Source: Candidatus Baltobacteraceae bacterium
Lineage (GTDB): Bacteria; Vulcanimicrobiota; Vulcanimicrobiia; Vulcanimicrobiales; Vulcanimicrobiaceae
Reading direction: 5' to 3'
NCBI GenBank assembly: GCA_036488875.1
Contig: DASXGW010000007.1
Location: 124,001-188,000 of the forward strand
Length of the DNA stretch: 64,000 nucleotides
Made by a program: the position numbers and the translations under genes. Shown piece by piece: positions 52,050 to 58,875 of this stretch. Within the stretch, counting starts at the first letter, position 1; each line of letters begins with the position of its first letter. The notes under the pieces were generated by a model that was not told the origin of the DNA, did not search any database, and saw nothing but the letters and a program-made list of their open reading frames with translations.

Positions 52050-52372
52050 GATCCGGGAGCCGCGCACTGACTCGGGGGTTTGGTAAAGCTGCACGCACGC
52101 CAAGCCAATGCTTGCAGCCACGTTACCGTCGTCGCCTTTGCGCCGTCGATCCCCGTGTACCAGAGCGTCAGAATCGCTCGATCCGGCGCGGACGCACCCG
52201 CGATTTGGAAGTACGTCGCGCCGAGTTGTGCGTCGAGATCGGCGTAACCCGTGAGTGCTTTCGACTTGGTCATAAACGCGTCGAGATCGCCGCCGCTCGC
52301 CGCACGCGTGCACCCGGCCAGCGCGGCGATACCGGCGATGAACGCGCTCCGGCGCAGAGATGCGATTCGCAC
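52031..52372 (-). CDS. FAD-dehydrogenase small subunit (FAD-SLDH-like), Tat-type lipoprotein
   Basis: The 113-residue product has an N-terminus with SLRRSAFIAGIAALAGC, which combines a twin-Arg-like motif with a lipobox. The rest resembles the small subunit of membrane-bound sugar or sorbitol dehydrogenases: TGYADLDAQLGATYFQIAG, ILTLWYTGIDGAK, and WLQALAWRACSFTKPPSQC near the end. In known enzymes this subunit is needed for folding and Tat export of the catalytic subunit as a hitchhiker. The GMC large subunit follows with an overlap, which fits that role. Confidence 0.78.
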   Translation of the reverse strand: MRIASLRRSAFIAGIAALAGCTRAASGGDLDAFMTKSKALTGYADLDAQLGATYFQIAGASAPDRAILTLWYTGIDGAKATTVTWLQALAWRACSFTKPPSQCAAPGSWHYKP

Positions 52373-52405
52373 GTACGGTCGCTTATCTGCGGTGTACGAG
52401 GGTCC

Positions 52406-53032
52406 CTACCAGTGCAGCTGTCCCTCGGGGTGCGGCTTCACCCAAACGATCAGGTCCCATTGCGTCGGGAACTCGAAGATCGTCGAGATGTAATCGGTAC
52501 TGGGGACCCGGCCGGCCTTGACGACGGTCTCGGCCGACGGATGCGCGAGATCGCCGCCCGCCTTCACGAAATCGTCGTTCCAAATCCACTGGTCGTAAAT
52601 CGTTTTGCCGCTGCGCGGATACTTGACAACGTAGTGCACGTGTCCGTTGAACTCGTACCAGCGGCCCGGATCGACGCCCCACATGCTCGGCCGGGGTTCT
52701 CCGTTGGGCCGCGGTACCGAAAAATCTGCTCCCATCAGGTTACCGTCTTTGTCGTACCAGAGCTGGCTGGGGTGCTTCGGATCGGAGTTCCACTGCTGAT
52801 CGGCGTAGCTGATCGCGCCCGTGTCGTCGGGTGCGGTGTAGCGCACGTAGCCGGCCTTTAAAGCGTCGCCGACGTGCGCAAAGCGCGCCATGAGGTCTTG
52901 CTGAACGGTTTGCACGAACTGCGTTTCAGTCGGGCCGAGCGGCCCGGTGTTCGTGGGCTGCTCGTCGGCGACGGCAGTTGCGGGGAATGCGCAAAGAGCC
53001 GCCCACACAACCGCTACCAACAGTGATCTCAT
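52406..53032 (-). CDS. Secreted protein of unknown function
   Basis: The 208-residue product has a signal peptide (SLLVAVVWAALCAFPATAVA) and a soluble domain rich in Trp, Tyr and Asp, including FAHVGDALKAGYVRYTAPDD and VDPGRWYEFNGHVHYVVKYP. The end, TQWDLIVWVKPHPEGQLHW, is unusually aromatic. I recognise no family. It is transcribed in the direction of the dehydrogenase pair and separated from it by 33 bases. The presence of conserved-looking Asp/His/Trp residues suggests metal or ligand binding, but I cannot say which. Confidence 0.6.
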   Translation of the reverse strand: MRSLLVAVVWAALCAFPATAVADEQPTNTGPLGPTETQFVQTVQQDLMARFAHVGDALKAGYVRYTAPDDTGAISYADQQWNSDPKHPSQLWYDKDGNLMGADFSVPRPNGEPRPSMWGVDPGRWYEFNGHVHYVVKYPRSGKTIYDQWIWNDDFVKAGGDLAHPSAETVVKAGRVPSTDYISTIFEFPTQWDLIVWVKPHPEGQLHW

Positions 53033-53133
53033 CGAACCTCCTCCTCGCTCGTCGGGTGCCCCGAACGATAACGTGGCGAGGCGGTACCCTGTGACTGCAT
53101 CGTTTAGGGCACGACCTCAACCAAGTTCCAATT

Positions 53134-53232
53134 TCAACGCCACCGAATGCTGCTCGCGCGCAGCCTGCCGGGCGTTATTCCGGAGAGGCCACCAGCCGCG
53201 CAGGCCGCGAGCAGAAGAATGATCGCCAGCAT
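53134..53232 (-). CDS. Candidate small lipoprotein ORF
   Basis: ATG 53232 directly follows the stop codon of the pyrophosphatase gene. The 32-residue frame begins MLAIILLLAACAAGG, a compact lipoprotein signal with a lipobox-like LAAC. A second frame through the same DNA reads GWWPLRNNARQAAREQHSVA and stays open about 16 bases longer (to 53117), so a one-base shift near 53190 would make a longer protein. It may be a small membrane protein, a remnant, or chance. Confidence 0.35.
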   Translation of the reverse strand: MLAIILLLAACAAGGLSGITPGRLRASSIRWR

Positions 53233-53766
53233 CTAACCGGAAAAGCGGGCGTGCGATTCGGCAATTATGCGGCGAGCATAGGCGCTGTCGTGCCAACCGA
53301 TCACGCTCGTTTCTTTTCCTTCGAGCGCTTTGTACGTCTCGAAAAAGTGCGAAATCTTTTTCATGAGATGCGGAAACATTTGCGTATAGTTGTAGATCTC
53401 GTCGAAGGCGGGCTCGCCGACCGGTACGGCGAGAACCTTGTCGTCTTCCTTGCCTTCGTCGCGCATCTCCAGCAGCCCGATGGGGCGCGCCGCAAGTAAG
53501 CATCCGGGAAACGTCGGCACGATCGCCAAAACCAGCACGTCGAGCGGATCGCCGTCGAGCGCCAGCGTTTGCGGACCAAATCCGTAATCGCCGGGATAGT
53601 GAATCGAGGAATGTAGGGCGCGGTCCAAGCGAAAAATATCGAGCTTTTTATCGTACTCGTACTTGTTGCGCGAACCTTCCGGAATCTCGACCACGACGTT
53701 GATCTCGTCGGGCTGCTTGTCGCCCAACGGCAGGTGCAGGTAGTTGCGTGGCGGTGCGGGCGGCAT
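53233..53766 (-). CDS. ppa: Inorganic pyrophosphatase (family I)
   Basis: The 177-residue product is a soluble cytoplasmic enzyme that hydrolyses pyrophosphate to phosphate with Mg2+. The signature DGDPLDVLVLA is present near residue 71, with the substrate residues in VVEIPEGSRNKYEYDK near 25-40 and the second acidic cluster in GLLEMRDEGKEDDKVLAVPV near 97. KISHFFETYKALEGKE near 137 is also typical. Length fits the family. It stands directly after the 53787-54215 gene on the same strand. Confidence 0.96.
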   Translation of the reverse strand: MPPAPPRNYLHLPLGDKQPDEINVVVEIPEGSRNKYEYDKKLDIFRLDRALHSSIHYPGDYGFGPQTLALDGDPLDVLVLAIVPTFPGCLLAARPIGLLEMRDEGKEDDKVLAVPVGEPAFDEIYNYTQMFPHLMKKISHFFETYKALEGKETSVIGWHDSAYARRIIAESHARFSG

Positions 53767-53786
53767 AGTCGTCGACTAAAGATCGA

Positions 53787-54215
53787 TTACTGGACCGGCT
53801 TAAAAAAGAGCCCGGCGATCTTTCCCGTCGCCGGATCGATCGCGATCTCTTCGGCGATGACTCCACTCTTGAACAGGACGGCGTAAACGTACACCATATA
53901 GTTTGCCTGTTTTGTGACTTGAGCCAGTTTGAATCCCTGGGGATCGCCCAGTTGCGACAGCTGTGAGGCAATCGTTTTGACCAGCGAGTCGGTGAGTGAC
54001 GCGTTCATCTTGTCGTCGAACTGCGAGCGATCGAACTGCCCGGTCTGAGCTTGATGAAAGAGGTCCTTGGCTTTGGCCGTCATCACCGGATCGTCGGTCG
54101 GTAAGGGCGATGGCGCGGAGGACGGCGTGGACGAAGGGGTGGCGCTCTGGGCGAACGCTGCGCCGGGGAAAAGTGCGATCGCTAGTGAGACGCCCGTGAT
54201 AACGCGATGTTTCAT
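53787..54215 (-). CDS. Small secreted protein, DUF3887-like fold possible
   Basis: ATG 54215 is chosen over the upstream start at 54230 because it gives a compact signal peptide (KHRVITGVSLAIALFPGAAF). The 142-residue product then has a Ser/Pro/Thr-rich linker (SATPSSTPSSAPSPLPT) and a mixed helix and strand domain: AKAKDLFHQAQTGQFDRSQF followed by KQANYMVYVYAVLFKSGVI. This outline resembles DUF3887/NTF2-like lipid-exposed domains, but I would not assign a function. It lies twenty bases upstream of the pyrophosphatase gene on the same strand. Confidence 0.55.
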   Translation of the reverse strand: MKHRVITGVSLAIALFPGAAFAQSATPSSTPSSAPSPLPTDDPVMTAKAKDLFHQAQTGQFDRSQFDDKMNASLTDSLVKTIASQLSQLGDPQGFKLAQVTKQANYMVYVYAVLFKSGVIAEEIAIDPATGKIAGLFFKPVQ

Positions 54216-54296
54216 GGTTTGGTCGTACACCGCCGATGCGTCGATTCCCGTCTAATTTGAAGGACTCGTGGGGCGCGACGCTCGATTTTCAATAAC

Positions 54297-54791
54297 GTGG
54301 CCGTGCCCTGGAAGCCGCTGATGGTTATGCTCGTTGCCGTGCAGGCGATGGCCGGCTGCACTGTCTCGCGTAATACCGGCGAGGGCGCAGCGCTGATCGG
54401 TACGTGGTCCTGCAGCAGCGTCTCTCACACCGTCAGCACGATGCGATTTTCGCGTGCATCGGATGGGTCGATTTCAATGGCGAACCGATACACGACCGAA
54501 GGCGGCGACGCGGGCGAGTTCGACGAGACGTACAGCTACGATCCCAAAGGCAAAATATGGACCTGGAGCACGACCGACAGCATAACGGGATCGAGAGAAG
54601 AAGGTACGGCCGGCCCGTGGACCGGCCGCACGTGGACGTTCGACGGAACGCGCTACATGCGCTCGGGCAGCAAGCAAAAAATGCAGATGGTCTACACGCG
54701 GCTAAACGACAATGCGTTTAGGCGTGAGTTTATGATTTCGCGGCGAGAGACGCCGATTATGACGAGCTCTTCGCTGTGTAAGCGTATTTAG
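54297..54791 (+). CDS. Small lipoprotein, lipocalin-like beta-barrel possible
   Basis: The 164-residue product starts at GTG 54297 or, less likely, ATG 54321. The signal peptide LMVMLVAVQAMAGCTVS has a lipobox ending MAGC. The mature domain of about 130 residues is strand-rich: GTWSCSSVSHTVSTMRF, then KIWTWSTTDSITGSREEG and GRTWTFDGTRYMRSGSKQ. GTW near the start and evenly spaced strands suggest a small lipocalin-like barrel. Family unrecognised. The last four bases (TTAG) contain the stop codons of both this gene and the convergent one. Confidence 0.55.
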   Translation: MAVPWKPLMVMLVAVQAMAGCTVSRNTGEGAALIGTWSCSSVSHTVSTMRFSRASDGSISMANRYTTEGGDAGEFDETYSYDPKGKIWTWSTTDSITGSREEGTAGPWTGRTWTFDGTRYMRSGSKQKMQMVYTRLNDNAFRREFMISRRETPIMTSSSLCKRI

Positions 54792-57043
54792 AATCCTGCC
54801 GCGGTAGCGAGTGACGTGATCTGCGCTTGCGTCAGGACACCGTTGAAAATGGCGACTTCGTCGATCGTCGACACCGGCGCGCAGGGTATCGTCCCGCACA
54901 GGCCTCCGCCGGCGTTGAAGTATGAGGCGGCTCTTGCCGGCCACGCCGTCGAGTGCGGATTCGCGGCGCTTAGCGTTGCGCCGTTGACGCTGACGAACAC
55001 GTGATTGACGCCGCCCGAAACCTGCTGTGTCATTGCGACGAAATAGGGAGTACCGTCCGTTAGCGCGACTGCCTGCGACGCCGCGTTGCCAACGAGCGCC
55101 CATCCTAAAGAGCCGTGATAGATCCCAAAGCAGTTCCCTTGATAATCCACGACGCACTGATGCAGGGCCGAGTACGTCCCCTTGATTTGCGCGACGATCG
55201 TATATCCGGTCGCCCTGGTTACCGTCGGCATGTTCGACGGCAACGCGACGAAGCCGTGTTCTGCAAACGAGAATGCGGTATCGGGCGAACAGCAAATGCC
55301 GGTCACTCCGGTCGCCACGTCCGAGGGGTTGCGCACGACGCCGGCATAGGCGTTTCCGGACGAGTCGGCTACTGCAGAATTCGCGGCATCGTCGAGCCGG
55401 TAATAGGCAAGCGGCGATAGTGCCAGGACCGATGCCGCATAACCGGTGGGCGCCGGACTCGGCGTGGGGACCGTAAAACCGGCCGTCGTCGCGAGTGTTG
55501 CGATCTGTGCGGTGGTCAGTGGCCTGGGGAAGATCGCGATTTCGTCAATCTTGGCTACTCGCGTGCACGCCGTGGTGCAGGTTGGGCCGCCCACGTCGAC
55601 CCGGCTGGTTGTGGTCGCGAGGTGCGACACGCCGGAGATGTTCGCCGGAACTTGCGGGCCGCCGTCGACGCTCACCGTAACGACGGCCGGGCTGTGGGAA
55701 ATGTCGACCGACGCGGTTGCGAAGTAATTCGTGTTGTCGGTGAGTGCGATCGCCTTGGACGTCGCCTTGCCGACGTTTCCCCAACCTAAGTAACCGTCGT
55801 CGACACCGAAACAATCGCCGTAGTAGTCGACGATGCACTGACTCACCGTCGAATAGCTGCCGCCGATTATCGCCGAGATCGTATACATGCTCGCGTGCTT
55901 GAGCGTCGCCGAGATCGCAAGATACCCCGGCGTGACGAACGAGTAGGAGGTATCGGGCGAACAACACAAACCGGTTGCTCCCCGCGTCACGTCAGCCGGG
56001 TTTCCCACCGTCGCGTTCGCGTTGTGGGCCGATCCGTCGACCGCCGCCGTTCCGCCGCCCTCGTCCAAGCGGTAATACACATACGGGGTGTGCGCAAGGA
56101 CGGCTTGCGCGAACGGATCGGCGCCGGTGGCCGTGGACGAATGCACGCAGCTCGACGTCTGATTGCTAAAGAGCGGTTGCATGGGAAACTCGTCGGTACC
56201 TAGCGTGGAACCGCCGAAGCTGTCGTTTTGCAGCATGATATTGGCGCACTTGTCGGCTATCTCGGCCGTCGTCGAGTCGTTCCAGCTGACACCGTTGAGA
56301 TCGGTGAGCGTTTCGGCGATTTCGTGCCCCATCGCGATCGAGACGCCGTCGAGCGTTCCGGCGCCGCCGGAGTTGACGAAGTTCACCCCGCAGTTCGAAC
56401 CGATCATATACGGAAACGCGACGAACGGCAGGACGGTGGTGCCCGTGATCGCGTCGGAGTGATAGGCACAGAACGACGTGTTGTAACCGGCGGGATTATG
56501 ACCGAAGGGAAGCGCGATGACGTAGATGACGTTGTAGTTGCTCACTCCGAAATGCGTAGCGACCCGCTCGGTTTCGGCGGCTATTTGGGCGGTCGTCGGT
56601 GCCGACGGCACCGCGTTGGCGGTATCGCTCCACGTACCGGCAACGATATTCGCGGGATTGGTGATGTAGGATCCGTTCCACTCCCAATATTGCGTGACCG
56701 TGTTGAGCCAGTTCGATCCCCCCAATGCGTTCAGGAAGTTCGTAATGCGCGTTTGCTCGCTGTCGGGATCGCTCGTAAATCCCCAAAAGTCGAGGTAAAT
56801 GGTGGGTACGGGTTGGATGGCGCCGCCGTGGTAGTACAGGTTTTGCGTTGCGGTCGTGTGAGGACGCAGCCTATAGCCGCGCTTGGTGAGCATGAGGTGC
56901 GGCTTGCGGAATCGGATCTGTCCGGACCACTTCGTTTCCGTCTTCGCAGGGAGCACCGAAAGCGGCCCGCTCGGGCCTCCCTTGGCCGCGCAACCGGCGG
57001 CAAGGAGCAGTAAAATGGCAAAAGCCCCACGGTTCAAACGCAT
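54788..57043 (-). CDS. Lipoprotein with EXORDIUM-like HEIAE domain and two LamG-like domains
   Basis: ATG 57043, with GGAGG about five bases upstream, starts a 751-residue product. Its signal peptide is RGAFAILLLLAAGCAAKGG with a lipobox. Residues 55-280 resemble plant-type EXORDIUM/metalloprotease-like secreted proteins: TIYLDFWGFTSDPDSEQTRI, and SIAMGHEIAETLTDLNGVSW, where HEIAET could hold zinc. Two similar domains follow, each starting YYRLD and containing an ATxG(L/I)CCSPDT turn (ATGLCCSPDT near 345 and VTGICCSPDT near 571) and ending IDEIAIF or IDEVAIF. These match LamG/concanavalin-like lectin modules. It may degrade or bind polymeric glycans or peptides at the surface. Confidence 0.7.
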   Translation of the reverse strand: MRLNRGAFAILLLLAAGCAAKGGPSGPLSVLPAKTETKWSGQIRFRKPHLMLTKRGYRLRPHTTATQNLYYHGGAIQPVPTIYLDFWGFTSDPDSEQTRITNFLNALGGSNWLNTVTQYWEWNGSYITNPANIVAGTWSDTANAVPSAPTTAQIAAETERVATHFGVSNYNVIYVIALPFGHNPAGYNTSFCAYHSDAITGTTVLPFVAFPYMIGSNCGVNFVNSGGAGTLDGVSIAMGHEIAETLTDLNGVSWNDSTTAEIADKCANIMLQNDSFGGSTLGTDEFPMQPLFSNQTSSCVHSSTATGADPFAQAVLAHTPYVYYRLDEGGGTAAVDGSAHNANATVGNPADVTRGATGLCCSPDTSYSFVTPGYLAISATLKHASMYTISAIIGGSYSTVSQCIVDYYGDCFGVDDGYLGWGNVGKATSKAIALTDNTNYFATASVDISHSPAVVTVSVDGGPQVPANISGVSHLATTTSRVDVGGPTCTTACTRVAKIDEIAIFPRPLTTAQIATLATTAGFTVPTPSPAPTGYAASVLALSPLAYYRLDDAANSAVADSSGNAYAGVVRNPSDVATGVTGICCSPDTAFSFAEHGFVALPSNMPTVTRATGYTIVAQIKGTYSALHQCVVDYQGNCFGIYHGSLGWALVGNAASQAVALTDGTPYFVAMTQQVSGGVNHVFVSVNGATLSAANPHSTAWPARAASYFNAGGGLCGTIPCAPVSTIDEVAIFNGVLTQAQITSLATAAGF

Positions 57044-57113
57044 GGTCGCCTCCTGGCCATACAAGGATTCGCCGGCCAGGTACCCGACCCTGGCGCGTTG
57101 CGGCCGCCGGAGG

Positions 57114-57545
57114 CTACTTCAGTTGGGTGAAGACGTAGGTGGCGACGTCGTGTAAGTCGGTCTCGGAGAGCCTCCAACGCGGCATGACGGGATCGAGCGG
57201 CTGACCCTCGTTGTCAATGCCGGTGGAGATCGCGCGCTCGAGCAGTGCGATCGTGTACGGATGCTTCTGATCGACGACCAGCGCTTTGTGTCGTAGGTCG
57301 GCGCTCACGGCGCCGCCCGGCAAGTGGACGCCGCCGGCTCCGTCGGCGCCGTGGCACGCCGCACACGCCGGCCGCAACGGGGGCTTGGCAGCGACGATCT
57401 GAGTGCCGCTGCTGTCACGGCCGGTCAGGAAGATCGATCGTCCGTTGTTGGCCGAGCTCGAGTTCCCTCCGCTGCATGCCGCGATCGAACAAGCGGTCAG
57501 GAGCGCAAGCGATGGAAATACCTGGGCTCGAACGACGCTCAACAT
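57114..57545 (-). CDS. Monohaem c-type cytochrome lipoprotein
   Basis: The 143-residue product has an export signal with a lipobox (TACSIAACSGG). The haem motif CAACHG is near residue 61, and the axial Met lies in DPVMPRWRLSETDLHDVATY near 118. It would carry electrons at the cell surface or in the periplasm. The start at 57545 is accepted, with other starts possible. It is read in the same direction as the LamG lipoprotein gene with a 70-base gap. It may serve the GMC dehydrogenase pair or another oxidase, by inference. Confidence 0.82.
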   Translation of the reverse strand: MLSVVRAQVFPSLALLTACSIAACSGGNSSSANNGRSIFLTGRDSSGTQIVAAKPPLRPACAACHGADGAGGVHLPGGAVSADLRHKALVVDQKHPYTIALLERAISTGIDNEGQPLDPVMPRWRLSETDLHDVATYVFTQLK

Positions 57546-57683
57546 TTCAATCCTTCAGTTCCACGAAGACGACGTGGGTATCGGTGGCTCCCAACGTTCT
57601 CGCCGACATTATTTTTTGTCGAGAGTTTCCATTTTCCCGGCAGCGCGGATTGCGTGGCACGCTTGCTTAGCGGAAATCCCCTA

Positions 57684-57713
57684 TTGTCGCGGCCGCTTGA
57701 CTAGGGCTACAAT
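57684..57713 (+). promoter_or_regulatory. Sigma-70-like promoter for the cyanophycinase-like gene
   Basis: TTGTCG (57684-57689) and TACAAT (57708-57713) are separated by 18 bases, near the sigma-70 optimum of 17. The -10 box has five of six consensus bases and the -35 box four of six. Transcription would begin around 57720, about 30 bases before the ATG at 57751, leaving space for the ribosome site GAGGTGG. Confidence 0.4.
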
Positions 57714-57750
57714 TCGACATCTTTTGTTGACGCTCGACGAGGTGGAAAAG

Positions 57751-58875
57751 ATGTCGCGACGTTTTCTCGCAGTAACATGCGCCACTGCTGCTCTCGCACT
57801 TGGAGCCTGCGCCGGAAGCAACGCTCCCTCAGTGCCCACCTCGTCTGCCCCTGTGAAAGGGTTGCGCCCTCACGGGGCGTGTAAGTACCAGTTTTATCCG
57901 CCGGTGGGGAGCAGCACGCCGAGCAACGTAACGCCTCAAGGGCCAGGCATCATCATGGGCGGCGGCGGTACCGACGTCGACGCGGGGTTCGTGTGGATGC
58001 ACGACACGATTGCCGGCTCGCCGTCGGGAAACGGCGGCGACGTCGTCATTCTGCGTTCGACTGGAACCAATGCGTACGACTCGTACATTTACGCCCTCGC
58101 GAAGTTTAATTCCGTGCGCACGCTATTGCTTCCGACGTGCACGCCGGCGAGCGTATTGCAACAGGCGGCGACGATCGTCAATCAGTCCGAGGGCGTCTTC
58201 TTTGCGGGTGGAAATCAAGCCGACTATATCAGCGCCTGGACGGGTACGCCGCTCGCGACCGCCGTTCAGAACCTCTACAATCGCGGGGGAGTCGTTGGGG
58301 GAACCAGTGCCGGCGACAACGTGCTGCCGCAGTATATTTTCGATGCGATCGCCTCAGGAAATAAGTCGGTCGAAACGAAGGACGTCGTCGCCAATCCCTA
58401 CGAGTCGACCATTAGCTTTTCGTACGATTTCCTGAATCTGCCGATCTTGCAGAACGTCATGACGGATCCGCACTTCGTTACGCGCGATCGCTTCGGGCGC
58501 TTTGCTGGATTCCTGGCTCGCCAGTTTGCAGACGGGAAAGACACCGGGACGGTCATCCACGGAGTCGGCATCGACGAAATGACCGACGTGGTCGTCGACA
58601 AGAATGGGATTGGAACGCTCTTACTACAAGGTACGGGTGGTTCGGCGTACTTTTTGAGCGCGGGCCCGGCTCAAACCATCAGCGCGAAAACACCGCTGGT
58701 ATACGACAACATTCAAGTTACCCGTTTAGGCGCGGCGGGGCAAACCTTCAACTTCAAAACCTGGTGCGCTGCGCAACCGACCTATACCGTTAACGTCAAC
58801 GGCAACAACTCGCCGATCTACGCCCCGAATCCGCCGTACACGCCGCCGCCCAGTGCGATCATCCCCACCTGTTAG
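57751..58875 (+). CDS. Cyanophycinase-like (S51) lipoprotein
   Basis: ATG 57751 gives 374 residues, with GAGGTGG before it. The signal peptide FLAVTCATAALALGACAGSN has a lipobox. Residues 70-260 form a class I glutamine-amidotransferase-like core: IIMGGGGTDVDAGFVW, GVFFAGGNQADYISAW, and GGVVGGTSAGDNVLPQ, where Ser of GTSAG is the nucleophile of the peptidase E/cyanophycinase family. Cyanophycinases cleave beta-Asp-Arg bonds of cyanophycin; secreted ones use external polymer. The Cys- and Pro-rich C-terminal tail (NPPYTPPPSAIIPTC) is unusual. Four bases (TTAG) are shared with the convergent STAND gene. Confidence 0.82.
   Translation: MSRRFLAVTCATAALALGACAGSNAPSVPTSSAPVKGLRPHGACKYQFYPPVGSSTPSNVTPQGPGIIMGGGGTDVDAGFVWMHDTIAGSPSGNGGDVVILRSTGTNAYDSYIYALAKFNSVRTLLLPTCTPASVLQQAATIVNQSEGVFFAGGNQADYISAWTGTPLATAVQNLYNRGGVVGGTSAGDNVLPQYIFDAIASGNKSVETKDVVANPYESTISFSYDFLNLPILQNVMTDPHFVTRDRFGRFAGFLARQFADGKDTGTVIHGVGIDEMTDVVVDKNGIGTLLLQGTGGSAYFLSAGPAQTISAKTPLVYDNIQVTRLGAAGQTFNFKTWCAAQPTYTVNVNGNNSPIYAPNPPYTPPPSAIIPTC

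Noticed and set aside
52947-53222. A 91-codon rightward frame between the secreted-protein and pyrophosphatase genes
   Set aside because: It overlaps the signal-peptide end of the leftward gene, has no ribosome site, and its composition is Arg/Ala-rich like other shadow frames.
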